This document shows, piece after piece, positions 1-9,207 of a stretch of 64,000 bases of DNA. Where the stretch lies: positions 620,001 through 684,000 of the forward strand of contig NZ_JBHLWM010000001.1 in assembly GCF_042432815.1 (NCBI RefSeq), written 5' to 3'. Source of the DNA: Rhodopseudomonas telluris. Its GTDB lineage: Bacteria; Pseudomonadota; Alphaproteobacteria; Rhizobiales; Xanthobacteraceae. The notes under the pieces are model-generated. The model was not told where the DNA came from. It saw only the letters and a program-made list of their open reading frames with translations, and did no database searches. The position numbers and the translations under genes were made by a program. The first letter of the stretch is position 1, and each line of letters starts with the position of its first letter.

Positions 1-1213
1 CGATTACGGCCGCGGCACGATGACGGTCGGCAATCGCACCTTCAAGACCGGCGACGTCATCACCATCGACGGCGCGATCGGCCAGGTGCTGGCCGGCCGC
101 ATGCCGATGATCGAGCCCGAGCTGTCGGGCGACTTCAACACGCTGATGGGCTGGGCCGATCAGGTCCGCAAGCTCAAGGTCCGCGTCAACGCCGACACCC
201 CGGTCGACGCCCGCACCGCGATCAAGTTCGGCGCCGAAGGCATCGGTCTGTGCCGCACCGAGCACATGTTCTTCGAAGAGACCCGCATCCGCACCGTGCG
301 CGAGATGATCCTCGCCGAAGACGAGCAGGCCCGCCGCGCCGCGCTCGCCAAGCTGCTGCCGATGCAGCGCGCCGACTTCGTCGAGCTGTTCGAGATCATG
401 AAGGGCCTGCCGGTCACGATCCGTCTGCTCGATCCGCCGCTGCACGAGTTCCTGCCGCACAGCCACGCCGAGATCGAGGAAGTCGCCCGCGCGATGAACG
501 CCGATCCGCGCCGGCTGGCCGACCGCGCCCGCGACCTCGCCGAGTTCAACCCGATGCTCGGCTTCCGCGGCTGCCGTCTGGCGATCGCCTATCCGGAGAT
601 CGCCGAAATGCAGGCCCGCGCGATCTTCGAGGCCGCGGTCGAGGCCGAGAAGCGCACCGGCGAGCAGGTCGGTCTGGAAGTGATGGTGCCGCTGATCGCG
701 ACCCGCGCCGAGTTCGATCTGGTCAAGGCCCGCATCGACGCCACCGCGCATGCGGTGAATCGCGAGACCGGCGCCAAGCTGAAATATCAGGTCGGCACCA
801 TGATCGAGCTGCCGCGCGCCTGCCTGATGGCCGGCGACGTCGCCGAGAGCGCCGAGTTCTTCTCGTTCGGCACCAACGACCTGACCCAGACCACCTTCGG
901 CATCAGCCGCGACGACGCCGCCAGCTTCCTCGGCACCTATATCGAGAAGGGCATCTTCGCGGTCGATCCGTTCGTCTCGGTGGACCGCGACGGCGTCGGC
1001 GAACTGGTCAAGATCGGCGTCGAGCGCGGCCGCAAGACCCGCCCGGACCTCAAGCTCGGCATCTGCGGCGAACACGGCGGCGATCCGGCGTCGGTGGCGT
1101 TCTGCCACGAAGTCGGCCTCAACTACGTGTCCTGCTCGCCCTACCGCGTGCCGATCGCGCGGCTGGCCGCCGCCCAGGCCGCGCTCGGCAAGGCGATCGC
1201 CAGCCAGGCGTAA
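1..1213 (+). CDS. ppdK: pyruvate, phosphate dikinase, C-terminal part (5' truncated by window)
   Basis: The reading frame is open from the window edge, so the gene starts upstream; about 400 of the usual roughly 890 residues are seen. The enzyme interconverts pyruvate, ATP and Pi with PEP, AMP and PPi in the cytoplasm. The visible part is the C-terminal PEP/pyruvate-binding TIM barrel of the PEP-utilising family: the GLCRTEHMFF strand, the GTNDLTQTTFG motif and, near the end, KLGICGEHGGDP, which contains the catalytic cysteine of this family. The phosphohistidine and ATP-grasp domains would lie outside the window. The stop is followed by a 440-base region with two palindromic repeats and no gene. 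Confidence 0.95.
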   Translation, partial: DYGRGTMTVGNRTFKTGDVITIDGAIGQVLAGRMPMIEPELSGDFNTLMGWADQVRKLKVRVNADTPVDARTAIKFGAEGIGLCRTEHMFFEETRIRTVREMILAEDEQARRAALAKLLPMQRADFVELFEIMKGLPVTIRLLDPPLHEFLPHSHAEIEEVARAMNADPRRLADRARDLAEFNPMLGFRGCRLAIAYPEIAEMQARAIFEAAVEAEKRTGEQVGLEVMVPLIATRAEFDLVKARIDATAHAVNRETGAKLKYQVGTMIELPRACLMAGDVAESAEFFSFGTNDLTQTTFGISRDDAASFLGTYIEKGIFAVDPFVSVDRDGVGELVKIGVERGRKTRPDLKLGICGEHGGDPASVAFCHEVGLNYVSCSPYRVPIARLAAAQAALGKAIASQA

Positions 1214-1284
1214 GCTGCGGCTGCGATACTCGAGCGTCGCGCGTGCGCGCTGCGCTGTTGCGCGGCGCCAACCCCAACACCAAC

Positions 1285-1389
1285 CGTCGTCACCCGCGAA
1301 TGCGGGTGACCCAGTATTGCAGGGCGCCCGTTGTGAGCAACGAGCGCCCCGGAATACTGGGTCGCCCGGACAAGCCGGGCGATGACTGG
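1285..1389. repeat. intergenic palindromic repeat, family E
   Basis: A roughly 105-base near-palindromic unit. Its outer arms are CACCCGCGAATGCGGGTG and GTCGCCCGGACAAGCC, with an inner pair CCAGTATT/AATACTGG and a central GGGCGC...GCGCCC stem. It looks like a REP-type element. Only one copy of this family is seen here. The rest of 1214-1655 holds one further repeat and no gene. Confidence 0.7.
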
Positions 1390-1449
1390 AGAGGGGCGGG
1401 GACCTCCCGCGAGTCCTCTCACTCTCTGGCTATGCACGGGCCTCTCCCC

Positions 1450-1533
1450 GTCATTGCGAGGAGCGCAGCGACGAAGCAATCCAGCTCCGGTGCGTGGCCT
1501 TGGATTGCTTCGCTGCGCTCGCAAGGACGGGGA
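1450..1533. repeat. intergenic palindromic repeat, family D
   Basis: A long imperfect inverted repeat: CGTCATTGCGAGGAGCG and GAAGCAATCCA on the left return as TGGATTGCTTC and CTCGCAAGGACGG on the right. A second copy lies at 47502-47584, and a degenerate one near 28981-29070. Elements of this form are common between genes in Bradyrhizobium and Rhodopseudomonas genomes. Confidence 0.8.
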
Positions 1534-1655
1534 GAGGCGGTGCTCGCTGCGGTGAGGGGGAGCCGGCGCTCGCTCCGAGCGATCGGCGGAAAGGCGCATT
1601 CCTCCGGTCCGCCCCGGATCTTCCGCAGCGCCGCGAAATATGCGAACCTGCGGCC

Positions 1656-2129
1656 GTGACCCTGTTCCTCGCCATACGCCGGCTGCTCGCGGCCGTGATG
1701 GTCGCCGGCCTCGTGCTGGCGCCGCTGGCACGTCCTGCGACGGCCGGGACGCCGTCTGCTGTGACGATCGCGATGCACGGCACGTCCGCGCACGCTACGT
1801 CCGCCGAAGATGTGGCCATGTCGGGCATGGCGGACCACGCGATGGCCGGTCACCAGGACGCCACCGCGACGATGGACGAGATGTCCGCCAGCTCTGACGA
1901 GATGGTCGCGATGCCGTGCTGTCCTTCGGAGGCCCCGAAGGCACCGGTCGATTGCGGCAAGTGCCTGGCGATGGCCGGATGCTCGGCCGGCTTCCTCTCC
2001 GGCATGCCGGGCGCCGTTGCCATGCCGCTCCCGATTCCCACCAAGGGAATTGCCCTGGCCAGCGCCGACTTCGCGCGGGACGGCCTCGGCCATCCACCAC
2101 CCGAACATCCACCTCGATCGCTGATCTGA
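1656..2129 (+). CDS. secreted Met/His/Cys-rich protein, putative metal-binding, head of copper efflux operon
   Basis: A protein of about 157 residues from a GTG start, chosen because it directly precedes a clean signal peptide (LFLAIRRLLAAVMVAGLVLA, then PATAG). ATG 1698 is the alternative. The mature part is rich in methionine and histidine (MHGTSAHATS, MSGMADHAMAGHQ, MDEMSAS) and contains CCPSEAPKAPVDCGKCLAMAGC with five cysteines. No family is recognised. It lies 96 bases upstream of the YtkA-like gene and reads toward the RND pump genes, so a periplasmic metal-binding role is inferred from context and composition only. Confidence 0.65.
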   Translation: MTLFLAIRRLLAAVMVAGLVLAPLARPATAGTPSAVTIAMHGTSAHATSAEDVAMSGMADHAMAGHQDATATMDEMSASSDEMVAMPCCPSEAPKAPVDCGKCLAMAGCSAGFLSGMPGAVAMPLPIPTKGIALASADFARDGLGHPPPEHPPRSLI

Positions 2130-2225
2130 GCGGCGCTTGGCGCCGCGCATCGTCGCGTGACTGACGTCGCGCGGCGCGATTGCTGCCGCGTCTGCGGCCA
2201 GATCCCAAGATCAGAGGTTACTCAC

Positions 2226-2630
2226 ATGAAGATCGCATTCTCGCGCGCCCTGCGGGCCGCGCTCGTCGGCGCGGCCGTGCTCGGCTTCGCCACGCCCTCG
2301 CTTGCCGACATCAAGGACTATGAATTCCGCCTCGCCTCGCCGACCGTTTCGGTCGGGCGAGACAAGCTCGTCACCGTGCAGCTCATCAACAAGGCCACCG
2401 GCAAGCCGGTGCCGGACGCGGTGATCTTCGCGATGCGGCTCGACATGGCGCCGGACGGCATGGCCGAGATGGCGACCAAGATCGTGCGCGAGCCGGGCGG
2501 CGAACCCGGCACCTACCGGTTCAAGGCGGCGTTCGGCATGGAAGGCCGCTGGCTGCTGTCGCTCGGCGCCAAGGTGCAGGGCGAGACCGGTACGGTCGAA
2601 GGCAAGCTCGTCATCACGGCCAACAAGTGA
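2226..2630 (+). CDS. YtkA/FixH-like periplasmic protein of copper efflux operon
   Basis: A 134-residue protein with a signal peptide (about residues 1-24, ending SLADIKDYE) followed by a single beta-sandwich-like domain. The segment LVTVQLINKATGKPVPDAVI and the late GTYRFKAAFGMEGRWLLSLG are typical of the YtkA/FixH-type domain often found beside HME-RND pumps and cytochrome oxidase assembly genes. ATG 2226 follows AGAGGT with fair spacing. Its stop overlaps the next start by four bases (GTGA), which argues for translational coupling with the CusB-like adaptor. A role in metal handling or pump assembly is inferred. Confidence 0.8.
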   Translation: MKIAFSRALRAALVGAAVLGFATPSLADIKDYEFRLASPTVSVGRDKLVTVQLINKATGKPVPDAVIFAMRLDMAPDGMAEMATKIVREPGGEPGTYRFKAAFGMEGRWLLSLGAKVQGETGTVEGKLVITANK

Positions 2631-4030
2631 GGCGCATCGGCCTCGCGGCCGCCGCCACCGCAGCGCTTGCGGTGGCGGTCGGCGGCCTGCCGGGTGTGCG
2701 CGAGCACCTGCGTCTGACGACATCGCTGATCGCGCCGGCCGCGGCGCAAGGCAGCGACGAGCCGATCTATTACCAGGACCCCGACGGCAAGCCGGCCTAT
2801 TCGCTGACGCCGCGCAAGACCGCCGATGGCCGCGATTTCCGACCGGTCCCGGCCAGCGCCGATCTCAACTTCGACGACGACGCGCCGCAGATGCCGCCGC
2901 CGCCCCCTGTGTCGACGACGCGCAAGGTGAAGTTCTATCGCAACCCGATGGGCCTCGCCGACACCTCGCCGGTGCCGAAGAAGGACTCGATGGGGATGGA
3001 CTACATCCCGGTCTATGAGGGCGAGGACAGCGACGACGGCGCGGTGAAGCTGTCGCCCGGCAAGATCCAGCGCAGCGGCGTCAAGTCCGAGCCGGCGATG
3101 CGCAAGCAGCTTCGCGCCGTGATCCGCGCGCCCGGCGTGATCCAGCTCGACGAGCGCCGCGTCTCGGTGATCGCGATGCGGTCGGAAAGCTTCGTGCAGA
3201 GCGTCGCCGACGTCACCACCGGCAGCCGCGTCGCCAAGGGCCAGCCGCTGATGCAGATCTACAGCTCGGCGATCGCGGCCGCGTCCGCCGAGTACATCTC
3301 GACGATCGGCTCCAAGACCACCAGCAGCGTGCCGCTGTTCGGCCGCGGCTCGCGTCAGCGCCTGATCAATCTCGACGTGCCGGAGGCGGCGATCGCCGCG
3401 ATGGACAAGACCGGCACCGCGCCCGTGACGATCGAATGGCAGGCACCGCGCGACGGCGTGGTGCTGGAGCGCAGCGCCATCGAAGGCATGCGGGCGCAGC
3501 CCGGCGACGTGCTGTTCCGCATCGCCGATATCTCCAAGCTGTGGGCCACCCTCGAGATCGCCGAGCGTGATCTCGGCGCGGTGGCGCCGGGCCAGATGGT
3601 GATGATCCGCGCGCGGTCGTTTCCGGGCCGCAGCTTCGGCGGCGAGGTGAAGCTGATCTACCCACAGCTCAACAAGGACGCGCGCACCGCGCGGGTGCGG
3701 ATCGAGCTCGACAATCCCGATCTGGCGCTGCTGCCCGAGATGTATGTCGACGCCGAGATCGACACCGGCAGCGCCGCACCGGTGCTGGCGGTGCCGGAAA
3801 GTGCCGTGCTCGATTCCGGCAGCAAACAGGTGGTGTTCGTCGACAAGGGCGACGGCCGCTACGAGCCGCGGACGGTGAAGCTCGGCCAGCGCGGCAGCGG
3901 TGCCGTCGAGATTCGCGACGGGCTCAGCGAAGGCGAGGCGGTCGTCACCTCGGCCAACTTCCTGATCGATGCCGAGAGCAATCTCAACGCGGCGCTGAAG
4001 AGCTTCTCGGCCGAAGGAGCGCAGCCATGA
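2627..4030 (+). CDS. cusB: CusB/CzcB-type RND periplasmic adaptor subunit
   Basis: A 467-residue membrane-fusion protein that would link the inner-membrane pump to an outer-membrane channel. After an N-terminal signal or anchor there are two heavy-metal-binding (HMBD) like repeats, YYQDPDGKPAYSLTPRK and FYRNPMGLADTSPVPKKDSM followed by GMDYIPVY. Then come the barrel-sandwich, helical hairpin and beta-barrel regions (ELDNPDLALLPEMYVDAEI). The GTG start overlaps the previous stop, and the stop overlaps the pump start as ATGA. No outer-membrane factor gene is in the window, so the channel must be supplied from elsewhere. Confidence 0.9.
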   Translation: MRRIGLAAAATAALAVAVGGLPGVREHLRLTTSLIAPAAAQGSDEPIYYQDPDGKPAYSLTPRKTADGRDFRPVPASADLNFDDDAPQMPPPPPVSTTRKVKFYRNPMGLADTSPVPKKDSMGMDYIPVYEGEDSDDGAVKLSPGKIQRSGVKSEPAMRKQLRAVIRAPGVIQLDERRVSVIAMRSESFVQSVADVTTGSRVAKGQPLMQIYSSAIAAASAEYISTIGSKTTSSVPLFGRGSRQRLINLDVPEAAIAAMDKTGTAPVTIEWQAPRDGVVLERSAIEGMRAQPGDVLFRIADISKLWATLEIAERDLGAVAPGQMVMIRARSFPGRSFGGEVKLIYPQLNKDARTARVRIELDNPDLALLPEMYVDAEIDTGSAAPVLAVPESAVLDSGSKQVVFVDKGDGRYEPRTVKLGQRGSGAVEIRDGLSEGEAVVTSANFLIDAESNLNAALKSFSAEGAQP

Positions 4031-7000
4031 TCGCCCGTCTGATCACCTGGTCGGCGCGCAATCTGCTGCTGGTGCTGTTCGGCGCCGGCTTCGCGGCGGC
4101 CGCCGGCGTCTATGCGCTGAAGCATCTGCCGCTCGACGCCATCCCGGATCTCTCCGATACACAAGTCATCGTCTACACCGACTATCCCGGCCAGGCCCCG
4201 CAGGTGATCGAGGATCAGGTCACCTATCCGCTGACCACCGCGATGCTCACCGTGCCGCGCGCCAAGGTGGTGCGCGGCTTCTCGTTCTTCGGCGTGTCGT
4301 TCGTCTATGTGATCTTCGAGGACGGCACCGACATCTACTGGGCGCGCTCGCGCGTGCTGGAATTCCTCAACGGCGCGGCGTCGCGATTGCCGAGCGGCGT
4401 GACGCCGACGATCGGCCCGGATGCGACCGGCGTCGGCTGGGTGTACCAATACGCGGTGATGTCGAAGGAGCTGAACCTCGCCGACACCCGCGCCATTCAG
4501 GACTGGAATCTGAAATTCGCGCTGGCCCGCGCCGAGGGCGTCGCCGAAGTCGCCAGCGTCGGCGGCTTCGTCCGGCAGTACAACGTCGTGCTCGATCCGC
4601 AGCGGATGCGCGACCTCGGCATCACCATGCCGAAGATCCGCGACGCGATCCGCGCCAGCAATGCCGACGTCGGCGGCCGCACCGTCGAGCTGTCGGAGTT
4701 CGAATACGTCATCCGCGGCAAGGGCTATCTCAAGGGCATCAACGATCTCGGCAACATCGTGCTGAAAGTGACCGGCGGCACGCCGGTGCTGCTGCGCGAC
4801 GTCGCCCGCGTCGAGCTCGGCCCCGACGAGCGGCGCGGCCTCACCGAACTGAACGGCGAGGGCGAAGTCGCCAGCGGCATCGTGCTGCAACGCTTCGGGG
4901 TCAACGCCCGCGATGTGATCGACAATGTGAAGAAGCGCTTCGCCGAGATCGCCTCGAGCCTACCCAAGTCTGTCGAGATCGTGCCGGTCTACGACCGCTC
5001 CCAACTGATCGACGCGGCGATCGCCACGCTGAAGAGCACGCTGGTCGAAGAGAGCATCGTGGTGGCGCTGGTCTGCATCGTGTTCCTGCTGCATGTCCGC
5101 AGCGCGCTGGTGGCGATCATCATGCTGCCGGTCGGCATCCTGATAGCGTTCGGGGCGATGAAGCTACTCGGCATCGGCGCCAACATCATGAGCCTCGGCG
5201 GCATCGCGATCGCGATCGGCGCGATGATCGATGCGGCGATCGTGATGATCGAGAATGCCCACAAGCATCTGGAGCGCGCGCCGCCGGACCAGCCGCGCGT
5301 CGAGGTGCTGATCGAGGCCGCCGCGGAAGTCGGTCCGGCGCTGTTCTTCAGCCTGCTGATCATCACCGTGTCGTTCATGCCGATCTTCACGCTGGAGTCG
5401 CAGGAAGGCCGGCTGTTCAGCCCGCTGGCCTTCACCAAAACCTTCGCGATGGCGGCTGCGGCGCTGCTGTCGGTGACGCTGGTGCCGGCCCTGATGGTGA
5501 TCTTCGTGCGCGGCCGCATCGTCCCCGAGCACAAGAACCCGATCAACCGCGTGCTGATCGCGATCTATCGGCCGGTGATCGACGCGGTGCTGAAAGCCAA
5601 GCTGCTGGTGATCGTCGCGGCGCTGGCGATCCTCGCCGTGACGATCTGGCCGGCGCGGCAGCTCGGCACCGAGTTCATGCCGAACCTCAACGAAGGCACG
5701 CTCTTGTACATGCCGACGACGCTACCGGGCATCTCGATCACCAAGGCGGCGGAGCTGCTGCAGACGCAGGACCGCATCATCCGCTCGTTCCCGGAAGTCG
5801 CCTCGGTCTACGGCAAGGCCGGCCGCGCCGCGACCGCGACCGACCCGGCGCCGTCGGAGATGTTCGAGACCATCATCAACCTCAAGCCTAAGGAACAGTG
5901 GCGCGCCGGTGTGACGTTGCAGAGCCTCACCGCCGAGATGGACCGCGCGCTGCAGTTTCCCGGCGTCTCCAACGCCTGGACCATGCCCATCAAGTCGCGC
6001 ATCGACATGCTGTCGACCGGCATCCGCACGCCGCTCGGCATCAAGGTGATCGGCACCGAGCTCGGCGAGATCGAGAAGCTCGCCAAGCAGATCGAGCAGG
6101 TGCTGAAAACCGTGCCGGGCACGTCCTCGGCCTACGCCGAGCGCGCGCTCGGCGGCTACTATCTGGAGATCACGCCGGACCGCACCGCGATGGCGCGCTA
6201 TGGCCTCGCGATCCAGGACGTGCAGGACGTGATCGCGACCGCGCTCGGCGGCCAGACCGTCACCACCACGGTGGAAGGCCGCCAGCGCTTCGGCGTCAAC
6301 ATGCGCTATCCGCGCGATCTGCGCGACAGCCCGCAGACGATCGGCCGGGAGGTGCTGGTGCCGATGCCGGCGGGCGGCGCGGTGCCGCTCGGCGAAGTCG
6401 CCAGCATCACCCCGGCGCGCGGGCCGAGCTCGATCCGCACCGAGAACGGCCAGCTTGCGGTGTATATCTACATCGATATCCGTGATCGCGATCTCGGCGG
6501 CTATGTGGCCGACGCGCGCGACGCGGTGAAGGCCAGCGTCACGTTCCCGCCCGGCTCATATCTCGTCTGGAGCGGGCAGTACGAATATCTCGAACGCGCC
6601 GCGGCGCGGCTCAAGATCGTCGTGCCGGTGACGCTGCTGATCATCTTCCTGCTGCTGTACCTCAACTTCCGCTCGGTGGCGGACACGCTGATCGTGATGC
6701 TGTCGCTGCCGTTCGCGCTGGTCGGCGGCATCTGGCTGATGTGGGCGCTCGGCTTCAACCTGTCGGTTGCGGTGGTGGTCGGCTTCATCGCGCTCGCCGG
6801 CGTCGCCGCCGAAACCGGCGTGGTGATGCTGATCTATCTCGAGCACGCGCTCGACGAGGTCCGCGCCCGCCGCGCCGCGGAGGGCAGAGCGATCGACCGC
6901 GTCGATCTCGCGGAGGCGATCAAGCACGGCGCGGTCGAGCGGGTGCGGCCGAAGGTGATGACCGTGGTGGCGATCATGGCCGGCCTGCTGCCGATCCTGT

Positions 7001-7170
7001 GGAGCACCGGCACCGGCTCGGAGATCATGCAGCGCATCGCCGTGCCGATGATCGGCGGCATGGTGTCGTCGACGCTGCTGACCCTGATCGTGATCCCGGC
7101 GATCTACGCGCTGGTGAAAGGCTTTGCGCTGCGCAAGACCATGCCGGCCGCGAAGGTTGTCGCCAGTTAG
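4027..7170 (+). CDS. cusA: CusA/CzcA-type heavy-metal RND efflux pump
   Basis: At 1047 residues this is the usual length for HME-RND inner-membrane transporters, with two sets of TM helices around large periplasmic domains. The HME signature DLSDTQVIVYTDYPGQAPQ is near the N-terminus. The TM4 stretch IAIGAMIDAAIVMIENAHKH carries the acidic proton-relay residue, and SRIDMLSTGIRTPLGIKV matches the region holding a metal-binding methionine in CusA. Methionines in this region favour monovalent copper or silver over zinc or cobalt, but the sequence alone does not settle it. The start codon overlaps the adaptor stop, and it is the last gene of the operon. Confidence 0.9.
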   Translation: MIARLITWSARNLLLVLFGAGFAAAAGVYALKHLPLDAIPDLSDTQVIVYTDYPGQAPQVIEDQVTYPLTTAMLTVPRAKVVRGFSFFGVSFVYVIFEDGTDIYWARSRVLEFLNGAASRLPSGVTPTIGPDATGVGWVYQYAVMSKELNLADTRAIQDWNLKFALARAEGVAEVASVGGFVRQYNVVLDPQRMRDLGITMPKIRDAIRASNADVGGRTVELSEFEYVIRGKGYLKGINDLGNIVLKVTGGTPVLLRDVARVELGPDERRGLTELNGEGEVASGIVLQRFGVNARDVIDNVKKRFAEIASSLPKSVEIVPVYDRSQLIDAAIATLKSTLVEESIVVALVCIVFLLHVRSALVAIIMLPVGILIAFGAMKLLGIGANIMSLGGIAIAIGAMIDAAIVMIENAHKHLERAPPDQPRVEVLIEAAAEVGPALFFSLLIITVSFMPIFTLESQEGRLFSPLAFTKTFAMAAAALLSVTLVPALMVIFVRGRIVPEHKNPINRVLIAIYRPVIDAVLKAKLLVIVAALAILAVTIWPARQLGTEFMPNLNEGTLLYMPTTLPGISITKAAELLQTQDRIIRSFPEVASVYGKAGRAATATDPAPSEMFETIINLKPKEQWRAGVTLQSLTAEMDRALQFPGVSNAWTMPIKSRIDMLSTGIRTPLGIKVIGTELGEIEKLAKQIEQVLKTVPGTSSAYAERALGGYYLEITPDRTAMARYGLAIQDVQDVIATALGGQTVTTTVEGRQRFGVNMRYPRDLRDSPQTIGREVLVPMPAGGAVPLGEVASITPARGPSSIRTENGQLAVYIYIDIRDRDLGGYVADARDAVKASVTFPPGSYLVWSGQYEYLERAAARLKIVVPVTLLIIFLLLYLNFRSVADTLIVMLSLPFALVGGIWLMWALGFNLSVAVVVGFIALAGVAAETGVVMLIYLEHALDEVRARRAAEGRAIDRVDLAEAIKHGAVERVRPKVMTVVAIMAGLLPILWSTGTGSEIMQRIAVPMIGGMVSSTLLTLIVIPAIYALVKGFALRKTMPAAKVVAS

Positions 7171-7189
7171 TCGCCTCCGCCTCTCCACG

Positions 7190-7281
7190 CGTCATGCCCG
7201 GCCTTGTGCCGGGCATCCACGCCTTCTACGAACCTGGCGACGCAGCAAGGCGTGGTTGGCCGGGACGAGCCCGGTCATGAC
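7190..7281. repeat. intergenic palindromic repeat, family A
   Basis: The left half CGTCATGCCCGGCCTTGTGC and the right half ending GGGACGAGCCCGGTCATGAC form a roughly 90-base inverted repeat. Related copies are at 15317-15405, 59655-59745 and 63193-63282. It follows the cusA stop by 19 bases and could act as a transcript end. Confidence 0.8.
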
Positions 7282-7341
7282 GGTGCTGTGGGGATGTGAA
7301 CAGGCCAGCACAGACGATCGCATCGTCAACGGTTCGTTTAC

Positions 7342-7355
7342 GCTTTTCGAAAAGC
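7342..7355. other. perfect 14-bp palindrome upstream of cell-wall hydrolase
   Basis: GCTTTTCGAAAAGC is fully self-complementary, and GGCTTTTCGA recurs at about 7368. Both copies follow CGTTTAC. They lie in the 215 bases between the family A repeat and the hydrolase gene, where the promoter should be. No regulator can be named. Confidence 0.4.
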
Positions 7356-7479
7356 CGCCGTTTACCAGGCTTTTCGATCGAACTCGGTCGATCACGAGTC
7401 CGGCTTGCCTGTGTCTCGCGCGCATCGCTGATTAACCGGTGAGCAACTTTAATTGGATATCACCAGAAACGATCAACTT

Positions 7480-7496
7480 GTCCGAAATCGTCGGAC
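7480..7496. promoter_or_regulatory. inverted repeat before sleB-like gene
   Basis: GTCCGA-AATCG-TCGGAC is a perfect inverted repeat with 6-bp arms, ending 33 bases before ATG 7530 and touching the possible GTG start at 7497. It may be an operator or part of a 5' UTR hairpin. Confidence 0.35.
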
Positions 7497-7529
7497 GTGG
7501 ATCCGAGTAAGCGTTGCGTGAGCGTACCG

Positions 7530-8933
7530 ATGTCAGTCATGCGTAACCGGCCGAAGGGCGCAAAGATTGCGGCCTTCGGTCTCGGTCTCTGCGCCTTCGC
7601 GGGGATGCCGACCGAAATCGGCTATCAGGATATAGCGTCGCTGCTGGTGCGCCAGCCGGGCGTCACCGAGCGCTGGCAGAAGCGGATGTTCGCGTCGTCG
7701 GTCGGCTCGATCCAGGTCGCGACGTTCTCGTTCGGCCGCCCGATCGGCACCTGGACGCCGCAGGGCTCGACCTATCAGCTCGCCAGCCTCGACGGAAAGC
7801 TCGGTCTGTCCGGAGCGGCGGGCCGCAACCGGCTGATGCAGCCGCCGTCGCAGTATCAGGCCTCGGAATTCCCCACCGTCGATCGCACCCTGAAGGGCGA
7901 TCGCCTCGCGATCTTCAAGCCGGATCAGACCGCGCCGTCCGATGCCGCGCCGTCCAGTGCCGACGACTCGGCTGCGCCGAACGTCGCCGGCGCCAAGACC
8001 GCCGAGCAGGCGCCGAGCGATACGTCGCCGCTCGATCCGGAACTCGCCGAAGCCCTGACGTCGGAGCCGCTGCCGCAATACGGCGCCGGCGCCGATATCG
8101 ATGCGGTTCATGGCCCGGCATCCGCCAGCGCCGCGACGCCCGGTGCGCCGCCGCGCGATCCATTCACCGTCAAGACCTCGAGCCTGTTCTTCGGCACCGG
8201 CTCGCTCGGCGGCGTGCAGGAATCGCTCGAGCAGTGGGAGCCGGGTGAAGAACCGATGATCGTGTCGCCGAACGGCGCCGATCCCGACATGAAGGCGCCG
8301 CTGGCGTCCGCGACCGTCGGTCCGGATTCGTCCGGCGAAACCATCGCCGGCAAGGGCGAAGTCAACGTCGATCACCACGTCCGCACGCCGGCGGAGCGGC
8401 TCGGACTGAGCGATCCGAAGCTCCGCGCCAAGCACGAGAAGTGCCTGGCCGAAGCCGTGTATTTCGAATCGCGCGGCGAGAAGGTGCGCGGTCAGATCGC
8501 GGTGGCGCAGGTGGTGCTGAACCGGGCGTTCTCCGGCTTCTATCCGACCAATGTGTGCGGCGTGGTGTATCAGAACAAGCACCGTCGTTACGCCTGCCAG
8601 TTCACCTTCGCCTGCGACCGCGTCGCCGACGTGGTGCGCGAACCCGAGATGTGGGATCGCGCCAAGCGGATCGCCGCCGCGATGCTCGACGGCAAGCTGT
8701 GGCTGCCGGAAGTCGCCAAGTCGACGCATTATCACGCCTATTGGGTGCGCCCGTCCTGGGTGCACGAGATGAAGAAGATGTACAAGACCGGCGTGCACAC
8801 CTTCTATCGCCCGCGCGCCTGGGGCGACGGCAGCGACGCGCCGAGCTGGGGCGACGCCGCGCAGACCGCCGCCATCTCGGCCCAACTCACCGCCGCCGCG
8901 CAGAGCTCCGCCGAGATCAACGCGAAGAACTAA
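7530..8933 (+). CDS. SleB-family cell wall hydrolase
   Basis: About 467 residues. The C-terminal third is a Hydrolase_2 (SleB/CwlJ-type) domain: CLAEAVYFESRGEKVRGQ carries the conserved glutamate, followed by AQVVLNRAFSG, the CGVVYQ and CQFTFACD segments and the late STHYHAYWVRPSW. The first 300 residues start with a hydrophobic stretch (KIAAFGLGLCAFAGM) and continue as an Ala/Pro/Asp-rich, low-complexity linker. This suggests an envelope-located enzyme acting on peptidoglycan. The start is uncertain: GTG 7497 and GTG 7518 are also in frame and none has a clear ribosome site. In non-sporulating alphaproteobacteria such proteins are thought to remodel the cell wall. Confidence 0.85.
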   Translation: MSVMRNRPKGAKIAAFGLGLCAFAGMPTEIGYQDIASLLVRQPGVTERWQKRMFASSVGSIQVATFSFGRPIGTWTPQGSTYQLASLDGKLGLSGAAGRNRLMQPPSQYQASEFPTVDRTLKGDRLAIFKPDQTAPSDAAPSSADDSAAPNVAGAKTAEQAPSDTSPLDPELAEALTSEPLPQYGAGADIDAVHGPASASAATPGAPPRDPFTVKTSSLFFGTGSLGGVQESLEQWEPGEEPMIVSPNGADPDMKAPLASATVGPDSSGETIAGKGEVNVDHHVRTPAERLGLSDPKLRAKHEKCLAEAVYFESRGEKVRGQIAVAQVVLNRAFSGFYPTNVCGVVYQNKHRRYACQFTFACDRVADVVREPEMWDRAKRIAAAMLDGKLWLPEVAKSTHYHAYWVRPSWVHEMKKMYKTGVHTFYRPRAWGDGSDAPSWGDAAQTAAISAQLTAAAQSSAEINAKN

Positions 8934-9012
8934 CTCACCGTTTTTCAGGGCTCGCGAGCCACGTCCGCCCCCGAAAGCATTTGAGACGCACCAAGCCCGC
9001 GCCACCGGCAGC

Positions 9013-9142
9013 GCGCCCCCTCTCCCGCTTGCGGGAGAGGGCTGGGGTGAGGGGGCCCCAGGCAGTGAGTCGGCCCGCGTGGAGTGGAGTGCCCTCACCC
9101 GGATCGCTGCGCGATCCGACCTCTCCCGCGCGCGGGAGAGGT
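9013..9142. repeat. intergenic palindromic repeat, family C, copy 1
   Basis: Starts GCGCCCCCTCTCCCGCTTGC and ends with CTCTCCCGCGCGCGGGAGAG. The outer CTCTCCCGC/GCGGGAGAG stems enclose CCTCACCC/GGGTGAGG stems. It is a near-duplicate of 9208-9340. Confidence 0.85.
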
Positions 9143-9207
9143 TTGCGCTATACTCGGCGATAGTTCTGCTGCCATCGCGTAAGATGAGGTCGCCGTCCCC
9201 GAGCACA

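Noticed and set aside
7430..7470. TTAA ... TTAA pair before the SleB-like gene as a CtrA site
   Set aside because: The spacing is 13 bases, not the 7 of the CtrA consensus.
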